From: CAZFBR01 sp035353495 [NCBI: uncultured bacterium]
GTDB taxonomy: Bacteria > DAOPZR01
NCBI GenBank assembly: GCA_964517215.1
Contig: CAZFBR010000151.1
Location: forward strand, 1 to 8,584
Direction of reading: 5' to 3'
DNA: 8,584 bases
Under the pieces are notes generated by a model. The model was given only the letters and a program-made list of their open reading frames with translations. It was not told the DNA's origin and searched no databases. This document shows, in pieces, positions 1-6,667 of this stretch (position 1 is the first letter of the stretch; each line of letters starts with the position of its first letter). Made by a program: the position numbers and the translations under genes.

Positions 1-2
1 CG

Positions 3-311
3 CAGCTGCCGGTGAGCGGAACCAAGGACGAGCTGCTGCTCGCCATCTGCCGCCATCTCGGTGCGACGACCTATCTCTCGGGGCCGGACGGGCGCGACTA
101 CCTGTGTGAGGAGCCGTTTACCGCGGCGGGGATCGCGGTGCGCTACCATGACTACCGGCATCCGGTCTATCCGCAGCACCACGGCGCGTTCCTCACCCAG
201 ATGGCGGCGCTCGACCTGCTCTGCAACTGCGGGGCGGCAAGCATCCGCTACCTGCAGGAGCCGCCGGCGGAGACGGCGCCGTTGATGCTCGAGGAAGAGG
301 GGAAGGAATGA
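3..311 (+). CDS. WbqC-like family protein, C-terminal part (5' end outside window)
   Basis: The frame is open to the left edge, and 102 residues are visible before the TGA at 309-311. The segment YLSGPDGRDYL, followed by a GIAVRYHDY strand, HPVYPQHHGAF and LDLLCNCG, matches the conserved C-terminal half of WbqC-like proteins, which are usually about 230 residues; roughly the first half is therefore missing. The GTG at position 12 is in frame, but conserved sequence (LPVSGTKDELL) runs through it, so it is an internal valine codon rather than the start. The family occurs in O-antigen and other surface-polysaccharide loci, and I know of no firmly established reaction for it. The stop overlaps the next gene's ATG by four bases, so the two are probably translationally coupled. 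Family assignment is by recognition of the motif block; the function remains open. Confidence 0.85.
   Translation, partial: QLPVSGTKDELLLAICRHLGATTYLSGPDGRDYLCEEPFTAAGIAVRYHDYRHPVYPQHHGAFLTQMAALDLLCNCGAASIRYLQEPPAETAPLMLEEEGKE
297..307 (+). promoter_or_regulatory. Ribosome binding region for the first radical SAM gene
   Basis: The purine run GAGGGGAAGGA directly precedes the ATG at 308, with GAGG about seven bases upstream of it. It lies inside the end of the WbqC-like gene. It supports 308 as the start and allows initiation by ribosomes finishing the upstream gene. Confidence 0.6.
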
Positions 312-1276
312 AACAGACGGCACTGCCGCCGCGCGCGGGACGCGAAAAGGTGCTCGATGCGGCGGCGCTGGAGACGCTGCAGCAGTTCGGCTTTCATTAT
401 GCCCGCGGTTCGCGCACGCTCCCCTATTTCCCGCCCGTGGTCTGGCTGGAGCTGACCAACGACTGCGCCCTGCGCTGCCCGATCTGCCCGACCGGGCTCG
501 GACGCGGCGGCCGGCGGGGGATGATGCCGATGCCGCTGTTCGACAAGCTGACACGGGAGCTGAGCCGTTACCCGGTCATCCGCACGGCGCTCTACTACCG
601 CGGCGAATCGCTGCTCCATCCGCGGGTGGTCGAGTGCGTGGCGCTGGCCGCGCACCGCGGGCTGACCCCCTACCTGCACACCAGCGCCGTCGGCCTCGAC
701 CGGGAGTTGTCGCGCCGGCTTATCGATGCCGGCTTGACCTACATCGCCTTTTCGCTCGATGGCGCGACGGCGGAGGTCTACGAGCGGGCGCGACCGGGGG
801 CGCGGTTCAGCGAGGTGGTGGAAAATGTCCGCTGCTTCCTCGAACTCAAGCGGGAGATGAAGGCGGAGCGGCTGGTAACGATCGTGCACATCATGAATCC
901 GGCGGGACACCGGCATGCCGCGCGTTTCCGGCGGCTGTTCGCCGGCCTGCCGCTCGATCGTGTGGTCCCGGCGCGTTGGCACAACTGGGCGGGGACGCTG
1001 CCGCTGCCGGGAACGGCAGCGCAGCGCGGACGACAGGCTCGCTGCGCCGACCCGTGGCAGCGCCTGGTGATCGGCTGGGACGGCAGCGCGTTCGGCTGCT
1101 GCCAGGATGCCGAAGGGGCGGGATGCATCGGCGACGCGCGTCGGCAGACGCTCGCGGCGATATGGAACGGGACACCGCTGCAGCGCCTGCGCCAGCGGAT
1201 AGCGCGCGGGACGCACCGGCGGACAGCACTCTGCCGCGGCTGCACCTATCTCGGCCGCGACGGCTGGACGATATGA
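308..1276 (+). CDS. Radical SAM protein with reduced SPASM/twitch C-terminus (first of two)
   Basis: This 322-residue protein carries the radical SAM cluster motif C53-ALR-C57-PI-C60, which binds the [4Fe-4S] cluster that cleaves S-adenosylmethionine. The usual GGE motif appears as RGESLLHP (R98 to P105), and TYIAFSLDGA (144-153) is a typical core strand. The C-terminus has C246, then G259-x4-C264, then C309-x2-C312, followed by the end of the protein. These four cysteines can bind one auxiliary cluster; the CX5CX3C tail of a full SPASM domain is absent. From memory, the 18-45-3 spacing is the same as in the twitch domain of BtrN, which oxidises an amino-cyclitol alcohol. A carbohydrate substrate is therefore plausible but unproven. 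The ATG at 308 has a good ribosome site and overlaps the upstream stop. The stop overlaps the neuB start (ATGA), so this gene is coupled to both neighbours. Confidence 0.88.
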   Translation: MKQTALPPRAGREKVLDAAALETLQQFGFHYARGSRTLPYFPPVVWLELTNDCALRCPICPTGLGRGGRRGMMPMPLFDKLTRELSRYPVIRTALYYRGESLLHPRVVECVALAAHRGLTPYLHTSAVGLDRELSRRLIDAGLTYIAFSLDGATAEVYERARPGARFSEVVENVRCFLELKREMKAERLVTIVHIMNPAGHRHAARFRRLFAGLPLDRVVPARWHNWAGTLPLPGTAAQRGRQARCADPWQRLVIGWDGSAFGCCQDAEGAGCIGDARRQTLAAIWNGTPLQRLRQRIARGTHRRTALCRGCTYLGRDGWTI

Positions 1277-2343
1277 AGCACATGCGACTTGACGGCCTGG
1301 AGCGGGTGTTCATCATCCTGGAGATCGGCTGCAACTGGGAGGGGGACGAGGCGCGGGCGCTGGAAATGATCGACCGCGCCGCGGACGCGGGCGCCGATGC
1401 GGTCAAGTTCCAGACCGTGGTGCCGGAACTGGTGACGACGCGCTGGGCGGAGAAGTTCTGGGAGATCGACGGCTGCCCGGGCGCCACGCAGTACGAGGAG
1501 TTCGCGCAGACGGTCTACCCGATCCGTGTGCAGTACGAACGCTTCCGCGACCGCTGCCGGGAGCGCGGGCTTGTCTTTTTCTCGACCGCGGAGGACGAGG
1601 GGTCGGTGGCGCTGCTCGACGAGGTCGGGACGGAACTGCACAAGGTCAGCTCGATGAACCTGACGCACCGCCCGCTGATCGAGGCGATGGCGCGCAGCGG
1701 CAGGCCGCTGCTCATCTCCACCGGGGCATCCACGCTGGACGAGGTGCGCGAGGCGGTCGGCTGGGCGCGAGCGGCGGGGGCGCGTGACCTGGCGCTGCTG
1801 CACTGCGTGGCGAACTACCCGCTGGCCGACGCCAATGCCAACCTGCGGGCGATGACCGTGCTGGCGGCGGCGTTCCCCGGTATCCCGGTCGGCTGGTCGG
1901 ACCACACGCTGGCGGCAGAGAGCGCGGGGATCGCCGGTGCGGCGGTGGCCCTGGGCGCGCGGATTATCGAGCGGCACTACTCGTTCGACCGGCACCGCCC
2001 GGGGTACGACCACGAGATCTCGGTCGACTACGAGCTGCTCGCCGGGTGGGTGCGCGCCATCCGCCGCACCGAGGCGGCGCTGGGGAGCACAACCAAGGCG
2101 CCGGCGGCGTCGGAGGAAAAGGCGCGGCGCTGCGCCCGGCGCAGCATCGTCGCGGTGCGCGCCATCCGGGCCGGCGAGACCATCACGGCGGCGATGGTCG
2201 CGGTCAAGCGCCCGGCGGGCGGGCTGGCGCCGAAGGAGCTGCGGCGGGTCATCGGCGCAGCGGCACAGCAGGATATCGCTGCGGACGCGCTGCTGATGGC
2301 GGAAAATGTCGCGCTGCTGCCGGAGGAGAAGGGGAACGGATGA
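1273..2343 (+). CDS. neuB: NeuB-family N-acylneuraminate/nonulosonate synthase with SAF domain
   Basis: This 356-residue cytoplasmic enzyme has the usual NeuB length and domain order. Residues 13-270 form the TIM-barrel synthase: EIG (17-19), KFQ (45-47), K124-VSS, STGAST (149-154), LHC (176-178) with NYP (181-183), G207-WSDHT with H211, IIERH with H235, and PGYDHEIS (243-250). H211 and H235 align with the metal-binding histidines. Residues about 290-345 form the C-terminal SAF (antifreeze-like) domain, including KRPAGG with R313, which reaches the neighbouring active site in the dimer. The family condenses phosphoenolpyruvate with ManNAc or a modified 2,4-diamino sugar to give sialic, legionaminic or pseudaminic acids; which one cannot be told here. 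One oddity is NWEG (21-24), where most members have NHxG. The ATG at 1273 overlaps the upstream stop; another in-frame ATG lies at 1282. The same frame stays open far upstream, but that part is a shadow of the radical SAM gene. No NeuA or NeuC homologue is in view. Confidence 0.93.
   Translation: MKHMRLDGLERVFIILEIGCNWEGDEARALEMIDRAADAGADAVKFQTVVPELVTTRWAEKFWEIDGCPGATQYEEFAQTVYPIRVQYERFRDRCRERGLVFFSTAEDEGSVALLDEVGTELHKVSSMNLTHRPLIEAMARSGRPLLISTGASTLDEVREAVGWARAAGARDLALLHCVANYPLADANANLRAMTVLAAAFPGIPVGWSDHTLAAESAGIAGAAVALGARIIERHYSFDRHRPGYDHEISVDYELLAGWVRAIRRTEAALGSTTKAPAASEEKARRCARRSIVAVRAIRAGETITAAMVAVKRPAGGLAPKELRRVIGAAAQQDIAADALLMAENVALLPEEKGNG
2322..2334 (+). promoter_or_regulatory. Ribosome binding region for the second radical SAM gene
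   Basis: GGAGGAG (2322-2328) followed by AAGGGG (ending at 2334) lies 5 to 11 bases before the ATG at 2340, inside the end of neuB. It is the strongest Shine-Dalgarno-like run in the window and fixes the start that overlaps the neuB stop. Confidence 0.65.
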
Positions 2344-3323
2344 AGGACATCGACCGGGTGGTACGCCATCTGCAGGAGAAGCACGGGACCGGAACGCAGC
2401 GCGATGACTCGATTTTCGAGCGCGGGATGATGGCCAACTCGCTGGCGAAACCGCGCGCGGAATATCCGCTGATCGCGACGCCGCCGCGCCAGCTGAAGAT
2501 CGAGATGACGAACATCTGCAACCAGCGCTGCGTCTACTGCCCGAACCGCGACATGCGGCGGGCGAAAGGGTTCATCGACGCGGAACTGGTGCGCTCGGTG
2601 GTGCGCGAGGCGAAAGAACTTGCCATCAACGAGATCGGGTTCTATACCACCGGCGAATCGCTGCTGCATCCGCAGCTGCCGGAGCTGATCCGTTATGCGA
2701 AAGAGCAGGGGATCCCCTATACCTTCCTCGATACGAACGGCGCGCTGCTGACGCCTGACCGCGCCGCGGCGCTGATGGACGCCGGGCTCGACTCGCTGAA
2801 GTACTCCTGCAGCGCGGGAACGCGCGAGACCTACCGCGCCATCCACGGCTGCGACGATTTTGACCGCGTGCTGGAGCATATGCGCGCGACGCATGCGCTG
2901 CGCGCGGCGCGCGGCGGCAGGAAGCCGCATCTCGCCATCTCCTACATCGTCAGCCGGGACAACGAGGCGGAAATACCGCGCCTGCGGGAATCGGCCGGGC
3001 CGTACGTCGACGAGATGCTCTTCCTGCCGATGAACAACATCGGCGGCCAGGTCCCGGCCGGGGCAAAAGAAAAGCAACTGCATGAATTTACCGAGTTCGA
3101 GACCGCGTACGCGCCCTGCCAGTATCTCTGGAGCAAGGCCATCGTCACCTGGGAGGGGCGGCTGACCATCTGTCCGGTCGATTTTGAGAACCAGCTGGTG
3201 TACGGCGACCTGCATGAAGAAACGCTGGCCGCGGCGTGGAACAATGCGCGCATGCAGGAATTCCGCCGCCGCATCAGGGACAATGAGCTGGACGGACTGA
3301 TCTGCAAGCGGTGCCTGTTCTGA
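2340..3323 (+). CDS. Radical SAM protein with reduced SPASM/twitch C-terminus (second of two)
   Basis: This 327-residue protein has the radical SAM motif C60-NQR-C64-VY-C67 and a modified GGE motif TGESLLHP (104-111). The C-terminus holds C260, G273-x4-C278 and C322-x2-C325, ending two residues later. This is the same four-cysteine layout as the gene at 308, with one residue less in the long gap. WEGRLTICPVD (271-281) and the AAAWNN segment (297-302) are typical of SPASM-like regions. An N-terminal stretch of about 50 residues precedes the barrel and lacks a signal peptide. The protein is clearly related in architecture to the gene at 308, but the sequences have diverged outside the motifs, so the two are separate enzymes and not a recent duplication. 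They flank neuB, which suggests successive redox or rearrangement steps on the precursor or product of that pathway (inference). The reaction is unknown. Start and stop both overlap neighbouring genes. Confidence 0.88.
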   Translation: MKDIDRVVRHLQEKHGTGTQRDDSIFERGMMANSLAKPRAEYPLIATPPRQLKIEMTNICNQRCVYCPNRDMRRAKGFIDAELVRSVVREAKELAINEIGFYTTGESLLHPQLPELIRYAKEQGIPYTFLDTNGALLTPDRAAALMDAGLDSLKYSCSAGTRETYRAIHGCDDFDRVLEHMRATHALRAARGGRKPHLAISYIVSRDNEAEIPRLRESAGPYVDEMLFLPMNNIGGQVPAGAKEKQLHEFTEFETAYAPCQYLWSKAIVTWEGRLTICPVDFENQLVYGDLHEETLAAAWNNARMQEFRRRIRDNELDGLICKRCLF

Positions 3324-4240
3324 TGCCCGCCGCTGGCTGCGACGATGTCGCCCGCTTCCTTGCCTACGCCTGGCTGCGCCCGGAGAGTGTGCTGTGGGAT
3401 GTCATCCTGTCGCGCCGGCTGCATGCCTTGCGCGCTCCGTCGCCAGCCCTTGATTTCGGCTGCGGGGACGGTGCGTTCCAGTTCCTGCATCTCGGCGGCG
3501 AATTCAACGAAACGCATGACCTGTTCTGCGAAGCCGATCCGGCACATGCCGAGGGGAACGACCTGTACGGGAGCCGTCAGGCCGGCACGCAGCCGGTTGT
3601 GGCGAAGCCGGCGGCAGCAGGTGTGCGGTGCGGTGCCGATGCCAATCGCCGGTCGTTGCGGCAGGCGCGCCGGCTCGGTCTCTACCGTGAGCTGTGCGTG
3701 CTCGACGGCAATGCGCGGCAACCGTGGCAGACGGCGGCATTTCCTTCTGCGTTCTCGAACATCCTCTACTGGCTGGTTTCACCGGAACGGGCGCTGGCCG
3801 AACTGGCACGCGCCATTGCCCCCGGCGGGACACTGACCCTGGCAGTGCTGACGGAGGATTTCCCGCGCCACAGCCTGACGGGGAATGATGCCGGCCGTGC
3901 TATCCCCTGGCGCCGCGCGCTGGCGTATGGACGCTGGGATTGCTATCGCGCGTTCTACACGGAAGCCGCGCTGACGGCACTGGCGGCGGCGGCCGGGTTC
4001 CGTGTGGAACATACCGGGCGTTGTCTTGCGCCGTTGACCGTGCGCCTCTGGGACATCGGGCTGCGTCCGCTGGCGCCACAGCTCATCCGCATGGCCAACG
4101 CCTTGGCACCGGAAACGCGACTCGGGATCAAGCGGGAATGGTGCGGCAGTCTGCAGCCGGTACTGACGGGACTGGTGGCGGAGGAGACGGGACCGGTCGC
4201 CGACGGCGGACTGCTCCTTGCCGTTCTGAGGCGGGTATGA
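3323..4240 (+). CDS. Class I SAM-dependent methyltransferase
   Basis: The 305-residue protein has glycine-rich motif I, LDFGCGDG (43-50), the later strands and helices ADANRRSLRQAR (105-116) and LCVLDGNA (124-131), then FSNILYWL (144-151) and the IAPGGTLTLAVL block (165-176). This is the normal order for a class I Rossmann-fold methyltransferase. About 50 residues between motif I and the ADAN segment are longer than in minimal members. The C-terminal third (around RLWDIGLRPL and IKREWCG) is presumably substrate-specific. Its substrate is unknown; position in the operon suggests a sugar hydroxyl or amine. The chosen ATG forms TGATG with the upstream stop; an in-frame GTG at 3311 would add four residues and overlap more of the upstream gene. 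No clear Shine-Dalgarno precedes the start, so coupling is likely. Third positions use A and T more often than in the genes to the left. Confidence 0.85.
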   Translation: MPAAGCDDVARFLAYAWLRPESVLWDVILSRRLHALRAPSPALDFGCGDGAFQFLHLGGEFNETHDLFCEADPAHAEGNDLYGSRQAGTQPVVAKPAAAGVRCGADANRRSLRQARRLGLYRELCVLDGNARQPWQTAAFPSAFSNILYWLVSPERALAELARAIAPGGTLTLAVLTEDFPRHSLTGNDAGRAIPWRRALAYGRWDCYRAFYTEAALTALAAAAGFRVEHTGRCLAPLTVRLWDIGLRPLAPQLIRMANALAPETRLGIKREWCGSLQPVLTGLVAEETGPVADGGLLLAVLRRV

Positions 4241-5394
4241 GGCAACTGGTACTGGTCGAGTCCGGTCTGGCGGGCAGTGCCGCAACGGACGTGTTCAACG
4301 GTGCGGCAGCGGTCATCGCGCTCAACCCGGCATCGCTCCATGCCCTCGAGCGTGCCGGTATCGCGGCTGAGGCGATCGACCGGTATACCGCTTACGGGCG
4401 TCTTGATGCGGACGGCGAAGCAGCGTACGGACGGATGCACGAAGCAATGCAGGCGATCGACACCGTACTGGCGCCGTTACTGCCGGCACCGCTGACCGGT
4501 CAACCGGTCGCGTCATGGCTGGGCATCGAGATGAAGGTGCTGCTCGATTCGCTGCGGGCGAAGGCACAACAGCTGCGCGGGGCAGTGGCGGCGTATGCGC
4601 CGCAGGAAGTGGTGCTGGTCACCCCGGGCTGGCCGCCTGATCCGTTGTGCGGCTACCGGCAGTATCGCGCGCTGCTCGAATGGTATGCCGCGCAGCAGGG
4701 GTATGCGCTGCAGCTCATTGCCACAGGCACGGTCAATGCCGCCGCTGCCAGAAAACCGCCGCAGCGGCATTGCCTGACCAGACTGAAACAAGCATGGCAG
4801 CGATTCAGCTTTCCCGGTGGCACTGGCGGCCGTGACACGCTGCTGTTTGCGGATACCGACTATTGCCTGGGACCGCTGTACAGACACCTGCATGCGCAGC
4901 GCCGGGATCTTGCCCTGGCATGCTGGCCGGCGACGGATGGCTCCGGCGCCGGCTTGGCGCCGGCCGTCGTGCAAACAGCAGAGCGGTTATGGCTGGCTCA
5001 CTGCGGGTTTGGCGGACCGGAAGCGGAGCTGCTCGCCCCGGCATTTGCCGCCTTGCTCCGAAAGGAAATCCCGCGCCTGGCGCGGGCCCGCCACCGCTGG
5101 CTGCTGCTGCGCCGGCGGACGCGACTGCGCGCAGTGCTTGCGTCCCACGGGCTGTGTGTGCATGCGGAGATCAATGCGCTTGCGAACTGGGCGCACGATG
5201 CTGGGCTCCCGTTCATCGTTTATCAGCATGGCGGCCTCGGGTGCAGCTATAACCCGCATTTGCTGCACGAGGTGACGGCGGTCAATTCGCACCTGCTGAC
5301 GTATGGCGACGGCGCGACACGTTATGCCGAGGGTAACCGGCGTGGTACGGCGTGTGTGCTTAGTGTCGGCAACAACCGGATGCCGGCAGCATGA
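4237..5394 (+). CDS. GT-B-like glycosyltransferase / surface carbohydrate protein, N-terminal half
   Basis: The 385-residue product has no signal peptide or membrane segment. Near its end it has VYQHGG (328-333), the QHG block seen at the domain boundary of capsule and teichoic-acid type GT-B transferases, followed by NSHLLTYGDGA (350-360) and VGNNRM (377-382). In intact relatives these elements lead directly into the second Rossmann domain. Here the chain stops three residues later, and the matching C-terminal domain is encoded by the next ORF. The first 300 residues have no motif I can name. TLLFADTDYCLGPLYRHL (201-218) resembles a strand-helix that opens a Rossmann-like domain. A GAGG site (4228-4231) precedes the ATG, which overlaps the methyltransferase stop. 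Activity probably needs the partner. Whether it transfers a sugar, and onto what acceptor, cannot be seen. A sequencing frameshift is a live alternative to a true split. Confidence 0.68.
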   Translation: MRQLVLVESGLAGSAATDVFNGAAAVIALNPASLHALERAGIAAEAIDRYTAYGRLDADGEAAYGRMHEAMQAIDTVLAPLLPAPLTGQPVASWLGIEMKVLLDSLRAKAQQLRGAVAAYAPQEVVLVTPGWPPDPLCGYRQYRALLEWYAAQQGYALQLIATGTVNAAAARKPPQRHCLTRLKQAWQRFSFPGGTGGRDTLLFADTDYCLGPLYRHLHAQRRDLALACWPATDGSGAGLAPAVVQTAERLWLAHCGFGGPEAELLAPAFAALLRKEIPRLARARHRWLLLRRRTRLRAVLASHGLCVHAEINALANWAHDAGLPFIVYQHGGLGCSYNPHLLHEVTAVNSHLLTYGDGATRYAEGNRRGTACVLSVGNNRMPAA

Positions 5395-6005
5395 AACGTC
5401 GGGTGATTTATGTGATCACGGACAATCGTGCCGGGCGGCAGTATTTTCCCTTTGAAACGCACAGCGATTTTACGCTGTTTGCGCACTGTTGCGACGTGCT
5501 GCCGCGACTGGCCCGGGCAGAAGAATGGGAAGCGGTGTTCAAGGTTGCTGCTTCCGTTGATCGCGCGGACGATCCGTACCGGCTGAATCCGGTGCTGCAT
5601 TGGCTGCGCGCGCAGGCGTTTGCGGACCGCATTATCGTTAGCCGTCGTCCGTTCCGCGACGAACTGGCACACGCAGATGCGGTGGTAATCGATTATCCCA
5701 GCACGACGCTGGTCGAGGCGGCATGCTACCCGGCGACGATGCTGGTGTACAATGACCCGGCGTTTATGCATCTCGAACACTGCGCTGAAGCATCGGCTGC
5801 ATTGCGGCAGGCGGGGTATGTCGGCGACACGTGGCCCGGGTTCCTGCAGCTGCTTGACGACTATCTGGCGGGGAAACTGCCTGACAAACCGGACAAAGAT
5901 CCGCTGCGCTCGCTGTTCGGGGCGCATCAGGGTGGTGGCGAGACGGCCACCGCGGCAGCGGCCCGGGCCATTGCGGGAATACTGGCGAAAGGAAGATCAG
6001 CATGA
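5391..6005 (+). CDS. GT-B-like glycosyltransferase, C-terminal half (split partner)
   Basis: The 204-residue product opens directly with a Rossmann strand, KRRVIYVITD (2-11), followed by RQYFPF (16-21), IIVSRRPF (81-88) and ADAVVIDYPSTTLVEAA (95-111). The last block is the characteristic C-terminal motif of GT-B enzymes in the capsule/CDP-glycerol-transferase style, where the donor is bound. At this length it is a lone C-terminal domain, not a complete enzyme. The preceding ORF ends at the point in the fold where this one begins, so the two probably form one functional unit, as a heterodimer or as the broken remains of a single gene. The ATG overlaps the upstream stop (ATGA) and has no good Shine-Dalgarno sequence, so re-initiation is needed. 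Joining the frames would take one inserted base or two deleted bases between 5364 and 5391. The stop overlaps the next start. Confidence 0.72.
   Translation: MKRRVIYVITDNRAGRQYFPFETHSDFTLFAHCCDVLPRLARAEEWEAVFKVAASVDRADDPYRLNPVLHWLRAQAFADRIIVSRRPFRDELAHADAVVIDYPSTTLVEAACYPATMLVYNDPAFMHLEHCAEASAALRQAGYVGDTWPGFLQLLDDYLAGKLPDKPDKDPLRSLFGAHQGGGETATAAAARAIAGILAKGRSA
5988..5994 (+). promoter_or_regulatory. Ribosome binding site for the PIG-L gene
   Basis: AAAGGAAG-type purines end seven bases before the ATG at 6002, ideal spacing. The site lies in the last codons of the C-terminal glycosyltransferase half and decides 6002 as the start. Confidence 0.65.
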
Positions 6006-6667
6006 AAGTGATGGTGGTGGCGGCACACATGGATGACGAAGTGCTCGGGTGCGGCGGAGCGCTCGCCCGGCATACGGCGGCGGGCGATGAAACCAAGGTG
6101 CTGTACGTCTGCAGCCGCGCCTATTTCAACGAGGTGCGCGAAGAGTGGATCAAGCGTGAGGAACAATGCGCGGCAAACGCACTGCGCGTGCTCGGCGTGA
6201 AGGACCACGAATTCCTGCAGTTGCGTGATGAGCAGCTCGACCATAAGGTCATCGACGTGGTGAAACCGATCGAGGAACGCATTATCGCCTTCCAGCCGGA
6301 CGTGCTTTATGTCAATCACCGCGGTGACAACAACCAGGACCATCGCGCGGTGTTCAACGCAGTGATGATCGCCACGCGCACGATGGCCGACTGGGTCCCG
6401 GCGCGCATCCTTGCCTACGAGGTGCTGTCCTCAACCGAACAGAGCCCGAAGTTCCCGGAATATGCGTTCCTGCCCACGGTCTACGCTGATATCAGCGCGC
6501 AACTGGAGACGAAGATCGCCGCCTTCCGCGAATACGCGTACGAGATGCATCCGTTCCCCCATCCCCGTTCGACCGAAGGAATACGCGCCCTGGCGCAGTA
6601 CCGCGGTATGGCATGCAATACGACAGCGGCCGAAGCGTTCGTGCTGGTGCGGGAGATCAACCGCTAA
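6002..6667 (+). CDS. PIG-L/LmbE family zinc-dependent N-deacetylase
   Basis: This 221-residue protein has the full family layout. The first strand leads into AHMDDEVLGCGG (8-19), in which H9 and D12 are metal ligands and D11 is the likely base. HRGDNNQDHRAV (106-117) gives H114 as the third ligand. The tail HPRSTEGIRALAQYRG (187-202) followed by AEAFVLV (210-216) is conserved among bacterial members. Family enzymes remove an N-acetyl group from GlcNAc-type sugars, including nucleotide-linked, lipid-linked and small-molecule conjugates. In this operon it could free an amine on a nonulosonate precursor or glycan for another acyl or methyl group (inference). Met10 replaces the proline of the common HPDDE motif. 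There is no signal peptide, so it should act in the cytoplasm. The start has a strong ribosome site; the stop TAA shares one base with the next ATG. Confidence 0.92.
   Translation: MKVMVVAAHMDDEVLGCGGALARHTAAGDETKVLYVCSRAYFNEVREEWIKREEQCAANALRVLGVKDHEFLQLRDEQLDHKVIDVVKPIEERIIAFQPDVLYVNHRGDNNQDHRAVFNAVMIATRTMADWVPARILAYEVLSSTEQSPKFPEYAFLPTVYADISAQLETKIAAFREYAYEMHPFPHPRSTEGIRALAQYRGMACNTTAAEAFVLVREINR

Noticed and set aside
12-311. A complete short gene starting at the GTG at position 12
   Set aside because: The frame is open to the window edge and WbqC-family sequence continues upstream of the GTG, so this is a truncated longer gene.
248-1216. 322-codon open frame on the - strand opposite the first radical SAM gene
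   Set aside because: Arg/Ala/Gln-rich sequence with no motif, explained by high GC and the opposite strand of a well-supported gene.
634-1272. Long upstream extension of the neuB reading frame
   Set aside because: The translated extension is low-complexity Arg/Ala/Gly-rich sequence lying over the radical SAM gene in another frame. NeuB homology begins right after the ATG at 1273.
2028-3215. 395-codon open frame on the - strand opposite neuB and the second radical SAM gene
   Set aside because: It spans two real genes, has no recognisable domain, and is the kind of antisense shadow expected in GC-rich coding DNA.
3311-3322. GTG at 3311 as the methyltransferase start
   Set aside because: The ATG at 3323 gives the 1-base TGATG junction, in line with the other junctions; the extra four residues are the second radical SAM gene's final codons read in another frame. 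It cannot be fully excluded.
4943-4963. GC-only inverted repeat (8-bp stem CCGGCGCC / GGCGCCGG, 5-base loop) as a possible terminator
   Set aside because: It has no T tract, sits inside a coding frame encoding Gly/Ala/Pro residues, and such repeats arise easily in this composition.
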